Made by a program: the position numbers and the translations under genes
NCBI RefSeq assembly: GCF_040546025.1
Contig: NZ_JBEPNA010000009.1
Coordinates: forward strand, 47,220-111,219
Origin: Marisediminicola sp040546025
GTDB lineage: Bacteria; Actinomycetota; Actinomycetes; Actinomycetales; Microbacteriaceae
Length of the DNA stretch: 64,000 nucleotides
Direction of reading: 5' to 3'
Shown: piece after piece, positions 16,187-23,517 of the stretch
Layout of the letters: each line of letters opens with the position of its first letter
Numbering within the stretch: the first letter of the stretch is position 1
Notes under the pieces: model-generated
Databases searched by the model: none
What the model was told of the DNA's origin: nothing
Seen by the model: the letters and a program-made list of their open reading frames with translations, nothing else

Positions 16187-17107
16187 CTAGAACGGATCTC
16201 CGAGCTTGACGAGCACTCGACCGTGACGTCTCTCGCGGTCCCGCCGAGCATCCGCAACTGCCCGCTCGATCACCGCGAGCGTGTGCGGCCAGGTCTGGAA
16301 GATGTGGGCGGTGCGGATGCGCAGTGAATGACGCCCCAATCCCTCAGCCTGCACATCGCGGTCCCGGTCCGTGGCGAACCGATCATCCCCCTCGTGCCAG
16401 GCCCGTCCGTCGACATCGATCCCGACGCAGTCGTCGACCACGAGGTCCTGGTGCCCCATGCCGGGCACGTGGCCCTGTGCGACCACCGTGAACCCCGCCC
16501 GTTCAAGTCGCAGGCGAACGATTGTCTCGTTGCCCGACCCGCTGTTGGCGACGATGCGCCGGATGCCGTCGTGCAGCCTCCGAGGAGCGTGCACCGCGAG
16601 CTGCCTGATCTGTTCCGGTCGGAGAAACCCAGTCCACATCGCTGACTCCATAGCCGCAATTGCGTTCTCCTCGTCCAGACAGTGCAGCGCCTGCCACAGC
16701 GACTGCAGCGGTGTTGCCTCCCCTGGGATTCGAAGGCCGAAGCGGGGCAGCGCCCAGTGGAATCGCGCGGTCGGGTCGGGCGTCGCGGACGAGGTGGGCG
16801 GCAGCTGAATGTGCAGGCGCAGGCTGTGGCCGGCCCACACGCCGTGGGCGCGGAGCACCGACACGCACGTGAGTGCGCCACCGATCGCGGCAGCCCGAGC
16901 GATCCGCTCGTCGAGGTGTCCGCATCCGTAGACGCCGCGGCGAAGCCGTTGAATTCGTCCGGTCGTCACTGACCGTCGCAGCTGTCCCGACGAGATCCCC
17001 CGGGAGGTCAGGGACTGGAGGCTCGCCACGTGTCCAAGCGCGCAGAGAACATCATTCATAACCCGAGGGTGAGTGCGGGGATGGAGCAGGGTGGCGGTGG
17101 CGGACAC
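16187..17107 (-). CDS. DUF559 domain protein with N-terminal AbiEi-like winged helix
   Basis: The protein of up to 306 residues begins with a helix-turn-helix-like part (LTSRGISSGQLRRSVTTGRIQRLRRGVYG), seen in many AbiEi-antitoxin-like proteins. It ends with a DUF559/Vsr-like nuclease fold (RLERAGFTVVAQGHVPGMGHQDLVVDD...IDVDGRAWH), where Asp-Asp-Asp-His could bind metal. The family is common in actinobacteria and its role is unknown. The start is uncertain: GTG 17107 or ATG 17059. It sits alone between ffs and dnaX, opposite to both, with related short repeats on each side, which suggests acquisition as a unit. Confidence 0.75.
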   Translation of the reverse strand: MSATATLLHPRTHPRVMNDVLCALGHVASLQSLTSRGISSGQLRRSVTTGRIQRLRRGVYGCGHLDERIARAAAIGGALTCVSVLRAHGVWAGHSLRLHIQLPPTSSATPDPTARFHWALPRFGLRIPGEATPLQSLWQALHCLDEENAIAAMESAMWTGFLRPEQIRQLAVHAPRRLHDGIRRIVANSGSGNETIVRLRLERAGFTVVAQGHVPGMGHQDLVVDDCVGIDVDGRAWHEGDDRFATDRDRDVQAEGLGRHSLRIRTAHIFQTWPHTLAVIERAVADARRDRERRHGRVLVKLGDPF

Positions 17108-17157
17108 ATCCGGGGATCGCGCACGAAAGATCTGGCCGGGGACGAGTAGTGGTTTGC

Positions 17158-17258
17158 TTTCGGCGAGCAGGTCGCCCGACGACGTAATCGAGGAGTTTCA
17201 GCAGACTCGCCGAAAATCGGGGCGTCAGGATGAGGCGTGTCGCAGATTCTCCTGCGTT
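17158..17258. repeat. Right cluster of the DUF559-associated repeat family
   Basis: TTTCGGCGAG (17158-17167) and CTCGCCGAAA (17206-17215) are perfect 10-base arms with a 38-base loop. On the minus strand, 17219-17203 reads CCGATTTTCGGCGAGTC, matching the left copy at 16121. At 17239-17258 lies a second copy of the CGCAG-N6-CTGCG hairpin in the same orientation as the left copy. The gap 17108-17425 holds these repeats, a hexanucleotide array and the dnaX promoter, with no gene seen. Confidence 0.65.
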
Positions 17259-17285
17259 AGCTGCGGCTCGCGCTGGTGTGCGTGC

Positions 17286-17309
17286 GGGTACGGGTACGGG
17301 TACGGGTAC
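17286..17309 (+). repeat. Tandem hexanucleotide array (GGGTAC)4
   Basis: Four perfect GGGTAC units are flanked by degenerate GTGCGG/GGGTGC units. The hairpin GGCGC-CAGA-GCGCC follows at 17321-17334. It lies about 115 bases before dnaX and is a candidate variable-number locus. Confidence 0.8.
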
Positions 17310-17413
17310 GGTGCGGGTGCGGCGCCAGAGCGCCGAGTTTCAGCCGTCGCCACCCGAGCCACCGGCTTTCCCGCGTTAAGCTGCCGCCGCAGTTCAGCGC
17401 CAGTGGTCGCGAC

Positions 17414-17419
17414 TACTCT
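17414..17419 (+). promoter_or_regulatory. -10 hexamer TACTCT, leaderless promoter of dnaX
   Basis: TACTCT lies six bases before GTG 17426 and sets the dnaX start there rather than at the upstream end of the open frame at 17276. Confidence 0.55.
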
Positions 17420-17425
17420 GGACGG

Positions 17426-19795
17426 GTGGCCACAGCTCTTTACCGCCGGTATCGTCCGGAGACCTTTGCCGAACTCATCGGCCAGTCTCAGGTGACCGAT
17501 CCGCTGCGCACCGCCCTGCGCAACGACCGGGTCAATCATGCCTATCTGTTCAGTGGGCCCCGCGGATGCGGAAAGACCACCTCCGCGCGCATCCTCGCCC
17601 GCTGCCTCAACTGCGTCGAGGGCCCGACCGACACCCCGTGCGGAGTCTGCCCGAGCTGCGTCGAACTGAGCCGCGATGGCTCAGGATCGATGGACGTCGT
17701 CGAGATCGACGCCGCGAGCCACGGTGGCGTCGACGACGCCCGCGACCTGCGTGAACGCGCGATCTTCGCCCCGTCCCGCGACCGCTACAAGATATTCATC
17801 CTCGACGAGGCGCACATGGTGACCTCGGGCGGATTCAATGCGCTGCTCAAGATCGTCGAGGAGCCGCCGGAGCACGTGAAGTTCATCTTCGCGACGACGG
17901 AGCCGGACAAGGTCATCGGAACGATCCGATCGCGCACCCATCACTACCCGTTCCGGCTCGTGCCGCCCGCGCAGATGCTCGAATACGTGCACCAGCTGAG
18001 CGAGAGCGAGAACGTCGCGGTCGAGTCCGGCGTGTTGCCGCTCGTCGTGCGCGCCGGAGGGGGAAGCGTGCGCGACACGCTGTCGCTGCTCGACCAGCTC
18101 ATCGCTGGCTCCGAGGGCTCGAGCGTGCAGTACGAGCGCGCCGTCGCCCTGCTCGGCTACACGCACGGCGCGCTGCTGAGCGATGTCGTCGACGCGCTCG
18201 GGGAACGCAACGCCTCGTCGGCCTTTGGCGCGGTCGACCGCGTGATCCAGACCGGTCAGGACCCGCGCCGCTTCGTCGAGGACCTGCTCGAGCGCCTACG
18301 AGACCTGATCGTCGTGAGCGCCTACTCCGGATCGACCGAGGGCGCGGCGGCTGTGCTGCGCGGAATTCCTCAGGACGAGCTCGACCACATGGCCCAGCAG
18401 GCGCAGATGTTCGGCACGGCTGAGCTCAGCCGCGCCGCCGACGTCGTCAACGCCGCGCTCACCGAGATGACCGGCGCCACCTCGCCACGACTGCACCTGG
18501 AACTCATGATCGCTCGTGTGCTGATCCCCGCGAGCGACGCGACCAACCGCGGCGCCCTCGCCCGGGTCGAGCGCCTCGAGCGCCGTGTCGGCGTTGAAAC
18601 GGATGCCGGAGTCGAGGCGCCCGGCGCCCCCACCGTTCGTGTCTCGCCCCAGCCGGCAGCCGCACGAGTCGCGCCGCCCGCCGCCCCCGCGGCACCCGCT
18701 GCTGCCCCCTCGGCACCCGCTGCCGCACCCGCTGCCGCACCCGCTGCCACCCCCTCGGCACCCGCTGCCGCACCCGCTGCCACCCCCTCGGCACCCGCTG
18801 CCACCCCCGCGGAGCTCGCAGCAGCCGCACCCGTCACCCTCGGACAGGTCAAGGACGCCTGGCCCGAGATTCTCGACGCCGTGCAGAAGGCCAAGCGCAC
18901 GGCCTGGATGGTCGTCTTCAACACCCACGTCGTCGACCTGAGAGACGACGTTCTGGTCCTTTCCTTCGTGAGCGAGAACGATGTCGGCAGCTTCAAGCAC
19001 CAGCAGGGCGTCGGCCAAGGTGTGAGCGAGTTCCTGCGCCGCGCGATCGTCGAGGTGCTCGGCATCCGCGTCAAGTTCGTGGCGAGGGTGGATGCCGCCG
19101 CACACGCAAAGTCCGTTCCGTCGACTCTCGCCGCGCCCGTCAGCGAGCCCGCCGCACCCGGGTCGGCCGACCCGGCGATCGTCACGCCAGTGCAGCCGAG
19201 CGTCGCCGAGCAAGGCGCAGTGGAGCCGAGCGTCGCCGAGCAGATCCCAGTGCAGAACAACTCCGCCCAGCAGAGCCCGCCCCGGGCCACGGCCACCAAC
19301 GCGTCCCAGGCGCAGACGCCCGCCCCGAAGGCGCAACCGACGACGACGTGGGCGACGGTCGCCGTTCCAGACTCCTCACCGATCGACACCCCCGCGAGCG
19401 CACCCGTCGCCGAGAAGACGACGCCGCCCGCGGCCCAGCCGACCGTGCGGTCTGCCCCGCCCGCCCCGACCCGGGCGCCATCGCGGCCGGTGTCAACGGA
19501 CGGGAACCCGCCCGACGTCGAGCCCGTCGAGGAGGCGGACCGCGAGCCGGAGCCAGAATTCGAGCCGGACTACTCGTCGCCGCTCGTCGGTTCCCGACCG
19601 CCGCAGGGGAAACAGCAGCCCCAGCAGCCCCCGCAGCCCCCGGCATCCGTTTCGGCCCCACCGGCCGCGACGGTCGCGCGCGCGGCAGCAATCGACAAGG
19701 CGCGCTACGGCGAGTCGGTCGTGCGCGAGATCCTCGGCGCGAGCTTCATCGAGGAGCAGGCTGTCGCGCCCCGTGTCACCCCGAGAATCGACTAG
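17426..19795 (+). CDS. dnaX: DNA polymerase III subunits gamma and tau
   Basis: The 789-residue clamp-loader ATPase has a P-loop (GPRGCGKTT, 44-52) and a zinc-binding cysteine set in LNCVEGPTDTPCGVCPSC. Walker B/DEAH (FILDEAHM) is near 125-131, and the sensor/arginine-finger region reads IGTIRSRTHHYPF. From about residue 400 the protein is low-complexity, with tandem alanine/proline units of the APAAAPSAPAA type, then a folded segment (about 465-560) and another disordered proline-rich tail. The GTG start follows a leaderless -10; the open frame upstream to 17276 merely reads through the hexanucleotide array. No A-rich slippery site is visible. recR follows after three bases. Confidence 0.95.
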   Translation: MATALYRRYRPETFAELIGQSQVTDPLRTALRNDRVNHAYLFSGPRGCGKTTSARILARCLNCVEGPTDTPCGVCPSCVELSRDGSGSMDVVEIDAASHGGVDDARDLRERAIFAPSRDRYKIFILDEAHMVTSGGFNALLKIVEEPPEHVKFIFATTEPDKVIGTIRSRTHHYPFRLVPPAQMLEYVHQLSESENVAVESGVLPLVVRAGGGSVRDTLSLLDQLIAGSEGSSVQYERAVALLGYTHGALLSDVVDALGERNASSAFGAVDRVIQTGQDPRRFVEDLLERLRDLIVVSAYSGSTEGAAAVLRGIPQDELDHMAQQAQMFGTAELSRAADVVNAALTEMTGATSPRLHLELMIARVLIPASDATNRGALARVERLERRVGVETDAGVEAPGAPTVRVSPQPAAARVAPPAAPAAPAAAPSAPAAAPAAAPAATPSAPAAAPAATPSAPAATPAELAAAAPVTLGQVKDAWPEILDAVQKAKRTAWMVVFNTHVVDLRDDVLVLSFVSENDVGSFKHQQGVGQGVSEFLRRAIVEVLGIRVKFVARVDAAAHAKSVPSTLAAPVSEPAAPGSADPAIVTPVQPSVAEQGAVEPSVAEQIPVQNNSAQQSPPRATATNASQAQTPAPKAQPTTTWATVAVPDSSPIDTPASAPVAEKTTPPAAQPTVRSAPPAPTRAPSRPVSTDGNPPDVEPVEEADREPEPEFEPDYSSPLVGSRPPQGKQQPQQPPQPPASVSAPPAATVARAAAIDKARYGESVVREILGASFIEEQAVAPRVTPRID

Positions 19796-19798
19796 TTC

Positions 19799-20398
19799 AT
19801 GTATGAAGGCATCGTCCAGGAACTGATCGACGAGCTCGGCAGGCTGCCGGGAGTCGGACCCAAGTCGGCGCAGCGCATTGCGTTCCATATCCTGCAGACC
19901 GAGACCTTCGACGTCACCCGACTTGCCGAAATCCTCATGGAGGTCAAGGAGAAGGTTCGGTTCTGCGCAATCTGCGGCAACGTCACCGAGCAGGAGACCT
20001 GCGGCATCTGCCGGGATCCCCGCCGGTCGCCGGCCACGATCTGCGTGGTCGAGGAGGCCAAAGACGTAGTTGCGATCGAGCGCACCCGGGAGTTCCGCGG
20101 CCTGTACCACGTGCTCGGCGGCGCGATCTCGCCGATCGACGGCATCGGCCCCGATGACCTGCGCATCAAGCAACTCATGACCCGCCTCTCCGATGGAACC
20201 GTCACCGAAGTGATCATCGCCACCGACCCGAACCTCGAGGGTGAGGCAACGGCGACCTACCTGTCGCGGTTGCTCATGCACCTGGGGCTGCGAGTCACGC
20301 GGCTCGCCTCCGGCCTTCCGGTGGGTGGCGACCTCGAGTATGCCGATGAGGTAACGCTCGGCCGAGCGTTCGAAGGACGCCGCGTCGTCGAACACTAG
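19799..20398 (+). CDS. recR: Recombination mediator protein RecR
   Basis: The 199-residue protein has the standard RecR layout. An N-terminal helix-hairpin-helix (LGRLPGVGPKSAQRIAFH) is followed by a four-cysteine zinc finger (FCAICGNVTEQETCGICRD) and the Toprim domain (CVVEEAKDVVAIERT and ATDPNLEGEATATYL). With RecO and RecF it helps load RecA onto single-stranded gaps. The ATG lies three bases after the dnaX stop, and a dnaX-recR operon is widely conserved. Length and motifs are normal. Confidence 0.97.
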   Translation: MYEGIVQELIDELGRLPGVGPKSAQRIAFHILQTETFDVTRLAEILMEVKEKVRFCAICGNVTEQETCGICRDPRRSPATICVVEEAKDVVAIERTREFRGLYHVLGGAISPIDGIGPDDLRIKQLMTRLSDGTVTEVIIATDPNLEGEATATYLSRLLMHLGLRVTRLASGLPVGGDLEYADEVTLGRAFEGRRVVEH

Positions 20399-20448
20399 AA
20401 TCGAATCTTGATTCATTCGACCACCGCACCACACCCCCTGGAGTAGAC

Positions 20449-21714
20449 GTGAGCTTGATCGTGCAGAAGTACGGCGGATCCTCCGTCGCGAATGCCGAAG
20501 GTATCAAGCGAGTCGCAAAGCGTATCGTGCAGACCCGGAAGGCCGGAAACGACGTCGTCGTGGTCGTGTCCGCGATGGGCGACACCACCGACGAACTGCT
20601 CGACCTGGCCGAGAGCGTCTCGCCACTGCCGGCCGGGCGCGAACTCGACATGCTGCTCACCGCGGGCGAGCGCATCTCGATGGCGCTGCTCGCCATGGCG
20701 ATCAAGGGGCTCGGGGTCGATGCGCGCAGCTACACGGGCAGCCAGGCTGGCATGATCACGGATGCGAGGCATGGCAGCGCGCGCATCGTCGACGTCACCC
20801 CGGGCCGGGTCCGCGAAGCGCTCGATATCGGCGCCGTCGCGATCGTCGCCGGCTTCCAGGGCTTCAACCGGGGGACCGGCGACATCACCACTCTCGGACG
20901 GGGCGGATCGGACACGACCGCCGTCGCCCTCGCCGCCGCGCTCGGCGCCGATGTCTGCGAGATCTACACCGACGTCGACGGGATCTTCACGGCCGACCCC
21001 CGCGTCGTGCCGTCCGCTCGGAAGATCGATCGCATCACGAGCGAGGAGATGCTCGAACTCGCCGCCGCCGGCGCGAAGGTGCTGTATATTCGCGCGGTGG
21101 AATATGCCCGCCGCCATGGCGTCACGCTTCACGTGCGATCCTCCTTCAACAACAACGAGGGCACGCTCGTAGTCAATCCCCAGGATGGAGAAACGATGGA
21201 ACAGCCGATCATCGCCGGTATCGCGGCGGACCTCAGCGAGGCCAAGATCACAGTCGTCGGAGTCCCCGACATTCCCGGCAAGGCCGCCCAGATCTTCACG
21301 ATCGTGGCATCCACCGATGCCAACATCGACATGATCGTGCAGAACGTGTCGAGCGCCGCCACCGGCCTCGCCGACATCTCCTTCACGTTGCCCAAGCTCG
21401 AGGGCGCGAAGGTGCTCCACGTGCTGGAGAGCCGCAAGGACGAGGTCGGGTTCGACTCGCTGCAGTACGACGACCAGATCGGCAAGCTCGCCCTTGTCGG
21501 CGCGGGCATGCGCACCAACGCCGGAGTCTCGGCCAAGCTCTTCACCGCGCTGTTCGAGGCGGGCATCAACATCGAGATGATCTCCACGAGCGAGATCCGC
21601 ATCTCAGTCGTCACTCGCGCCGACACCATCAACGAGGCGGTGCGGGTCGTGCACAGCGCTTTCGACCTCGACACCGACGACGTCGCGCTCGTTCACGGCG
21701 GGACCGGGCGATGA
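20449..21714 (+). CDS. lysC: Aspartate kinase, alpha subunit
   Basis: The 421-residue protein shows the aspartokinase N-terminus (IVQKYGGSSVANAEGIKRV), GRGGSDTTAVALAAALGAD and EIYTDVDGIFTADPR, followed by two C-terminal ACT domains (about 265-420). It phosphorylates aspartate as the first step to lysine, threonine, methionine and diaminopimelate, and the ACT domains imply feedback control by lysine and/or threonine, as in Corynebacterium. The start is GTG 20449 after CCTGGAGTAGAC. An internal start at 21196 probably yields the beta subunit. The asd ATG overlaps its stop by four bases, so the pair is coupled. Confidence 0.96.
   Translation: MSLIVQKYGGSSVANAEGIKRVAKRIVQTRKAGNDVVVVVSAMGDTTDELLDLAESVSPLPAGRELDMLLTAGERISMALLAMAIKGLGVDARSYTGSQAGMITDARHGSARIVDVTPGRVREALDIGAVAIVAGFQGFNRGTGDITTLGRGGSDTTAVALAAALGADVCEIYTDVDGIFTADPRVVPSARKIDRITSEEMLELAAAGAKVLYIRAVEYARRHGVTLHVRSSFNNNEGTLVVNPQDGETMEQPIIAGIAADLSEAKITVVGVPDIPGKAAQIFTIVASTDANIDMIVQNVSSAATGLADISFTLPKLEGAKVLHVLESRKDEVGFDSLQYDDQIGKLALVGAGMRTNAGVSAKLFTALFEAGINIEMISTSEIRISVVTRADTINEAVRVVHSAFDLDTDDVALVHGGTGR
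21196..21714 (+). CDS. Aspartate kinase beta subunit from an internal start
   Basis: Within lysC an ATG at 21196 is preceded by AGGATGGAG at about 7 bases. It would give a 172-residue product that consists exactly of the ACT regulatory region (MEQPIIAGIAADLSEAKITV onward). Overlapping alpha/beta aspartokinase genes are established in Corynebacterium and Bacillus, where the enzyme is an alpha2-beta2 complex. The internal ribosome site is seen; expression is inference. Confidence 0.55.
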   Translation: MEQPIIAGIAADLSEAKITVVGVPDIPGKAAQIFTIVASTDANIDMIVQNVSSAATGLADISFTLPKLEGAKVLHVLESRKDEVGFDSLQYDDQIGKLALVGAGMRTNAGVSAKLFTALFEAGINIEMISTSEIRISVVTRADTINEAVRVVHSAFDLDTDDVALVHGGTGR

Positions 21715-22763
21715 GCACGGGTGTGCGCATCGGCGTGGTCGGCGCGACCGGGCAGGTCGGCGCGGTCGTGCGGCAGCTACTCGACGAGCGCGACTTCCCG
21801 GTGGCGGAGATCCGCTACTTCGCGTCGTCGCGGTCCGCCGGAACCACGCTGCCGTGGCGTGGCGCCGAGATCGTCGTCGAAGACGCCGAGACGGCCGACC
21901 CCGCAGGTCTCGACATTGCGATTTTCTCGGCCGGGGCCACAACCTCCAAGGCGCAGGCGCCACGGTTCGCGGCCGCCGGCGTTCTCGTGATCGACAACTC
22001 CTCCGGGTTCCGCATGGACCCCGATGTGCCGCTCGTCGTGAGCGAGGTGAACCCGCACGCAATCGCCCAGGCGACCAAGGGAATTATCGCGAACCCTAAC
22101 TGCACGACCATGGCCGCGATGCCAGTGCTCAAGGTTCTGCACGAGGAGGCCGGGCTTCAGCGGCTCATCGTGAGCACCTACCAGGCTGTCTCCGGCGCAG
22201 GGCTCGCCGGGGGAGAGGAGCTGCTTCAGCAGGCCCGGGCCGCTGTGGCCCAGGATGCGATGGCGCTCGTCCACGACGGATCTGCCGTCGAGTTTCCCGG
22301 GCCGGTCAAGTTCCCGCGCACGATCGCGTTCGACGTGATCCCTCTCGCCGGCTCGATCGTCGATGACGGTGAGTACGAGACCGACGAAGAGAAGAAGCTC
22401 CGCAACGAGAGCCGGAAGATCCTCGAGCTGCCGGAGCTGCTCGTGAGTGGAACCTGTGTTCGCGTCCCCGTGTTCACCGGGCACTCGCTCTCGATCAACG
22501 CGGAGTTCGCCTCCGCCCTGTCGGTCGCCCGCGCGACAGAGCTGCTCGCGGGCGCTCCCGGCGTCGAGCTGAGCGAGATTCCGACCCCGCTGCATGCTGC
22601 GGGCAAGGACCCGAGCTTCGTGGGGCGCATCCGCCAGGACCCAGGAGTTCCGGACGGGCGCGGCCTCGCGCTGTTCATCAGCAATGACAACCTCCGCAAA
22701 GGCGCGGCTCTCAACGCCGTGCAGATCGCAGAGCTCGTGGCGTCGAAGGTCGCCGGGTCCTGA
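21711..22763 (+). CDS. asd: Aspartate-semialdehyde dehydrogenase
   Basis: The 350-residue protein has the N-terminal NADP motif IGVVGATGQVGAVV, the catalytic cysteine in NPNCTTMAAMP (Cys131), and the later motif VFTGHSLSINAEF carrying the active-site histidine. It reduces aspartyl phosphate to aspartate semialdehyde, directly using the product of the upstream lysC. The ATGA overlap with lysC shows a two-gene operon. Length and motifs are normal. Confidence 0.96.
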   Translation: MSTGVRIGVVGATGQVGAVVRQLLDERDFPVAEIRYFASSRSAGTTLPWRGAEIVVEDAETADPAGLDIAIFSAGATTSKAQAPRFAAAGVLVIDNSSGFRMDPDVPLVVSEVNPHAIAQATKGIIANPNCTTMAAMPVLKVLHEEAGLQRLIVSTYQAVSGAGLAGGEELLQQARAAVAQDAMALVHDGSAVEFPGPVKFPRTIAFDVIPLAGSIVDDGEYETDEEKKLRNESRKILELPELLVSGTCVRVPVFTGHSLSINAEFASALSVARATELLAGAPGVELSEIPTPLHAAGKDPSFVGRIRQDPGVPDGRGLALFISNDNLRKGAALNAVQIAELVASKVAGS

Positions 22764-22804
22764 CGATTTCCGATCGCTACGGACGCCCGTGACGAAGTAA
22801 AGTC

Positions 22805-23494
22805 ATGCACAAGCGCCGATTACTTCTCGCCTCGCTCGTTGGGGCACTGATTGTCGCTCTGATTGGGGTCATCGTGGTTCTCGGCGGCTCGAGCCGGCAT
22901 TCGGCGATCGTCCCCGCGCCGAGCGCGGGGGTCGGCCCCCTTGTGGCCTTCTACGGCGACTCCTACACGCTCGGAACGGGAGCGAGCGACGACGCGCGGC
23001 GCTGGTCGACCCAGATCTCCCGCGACCGGGGGTGGCAGGAGTTCAACCCGAGCGTCAACGGGCTCGGGTTCATCAACAATCGCGACCGCTTCGGTGCTGG
23101 CGACCTCCCCGACCTGATTATCACGGCGAAGCCCGACATCGTCTTCGTGACGATGGGCCTCAATGACAACTTCTCATACGATTTCGCTGCGCAGGACATC
23201 AAGGCGCAGATCAGCGACGACCTGTCCCGCCTGTCCGCAGCGCTCCCCGACGCCCGGTTCGTTGTCGTCGAGCCGTTCTGGTACACCGACGAGCGCCCGC
23301 GCTCGGTCGAGGTGATCATCAGCTGGGTGCAGTCCGCCGCGACCGCCATCGGCGCAGACTACATCGCGGGGGCATCGCGGTGGATCGAGGGGCACCCCGA
23401 ATGGATGGCCGCGGACGGCCTGCATCCGAACGACGACGGCTACCTCGAGATGGCGCGGCGGATGGACCTCGAGCTCGAGGCGCTCGGGCTGTGA
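22805..23494 (+). CDS. SGNH/GDSL-family hydrolase, membrane-anchored or secreted
   Basis: The 229-residue protein starts with KRR and a hydrophobic segment (about 6-29), a signal anchor. The SGNH blocks are visible: AFYGDSYTLG (Ser53, block I), TMGLNDNF (block III), and DGLHPNDDGY, which supplies the Asp204/His207 pair. The block II glycine is less clear. Members are esterases, lipases or acetyl-ester hydrolases acting outside the membrane. The ATG lies 41 bases after asd; no link to the aspartate pathway is evident. The substrate is unknown. Confidence 0.85.
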   Translation: MHKRRLLLASLVGALIVALIGVIVVLGGSSRHSAIVPAPSAGVGPLVAFYGDSYTLGTGASDDARRWSTQISRDRGWQEFNPSVNGLGFINNRDRFGAGDLPDLIITAKPDIVFVTMGLNDNFSYDFAAQDIKAQISDDLSRLSAALPDARFVVVEPFWYTDERPRSVEVIISWVQSAATAIGADYIAGASRWIEGHPEWMAADGLHPNDDGYLEMARRMDLELEALGL

Positions 23495-23505
23495 CCGGCC
23501 ACGCA

Positions 23506-23511
23506 TAAACT
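23506..23511 (+). promoter_or_regulatory. -10 hexamer TAAACT, leaderless promoter of mqo
   Basis: TAAACT lies six bases before GTG 23518, supporting that start codon and a leaderless transcript. Confidence 0.55.
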
Positions 23512-23517
23512 GGACTC

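Noticed and set aside
17286..17309. CRISPR-like repeat
   Set aside because: Units of six bases with no spacers are a simple tandem array.
17276..17425. A 50-residue N-terminal extension of DnaX
   Set aside because: The extension translates the hexanucleotide array (repeated Val-Arg) and spacer; the leaderless -10 and family homology start at GTG 17426.
18600..18830. Programmed frameshift site in dnaX for a separate gamma subunit
   Set aside because: No A-rich slippery heptamer with downstream stem is visible; the repeats in this region encode a proline/alanine linker.
22798..22803. TAAAGT as a leaderless -10 for the SGNH gene
   Set aside because: It lies only one base from the ATG, too close to place the transcript start at the codon.
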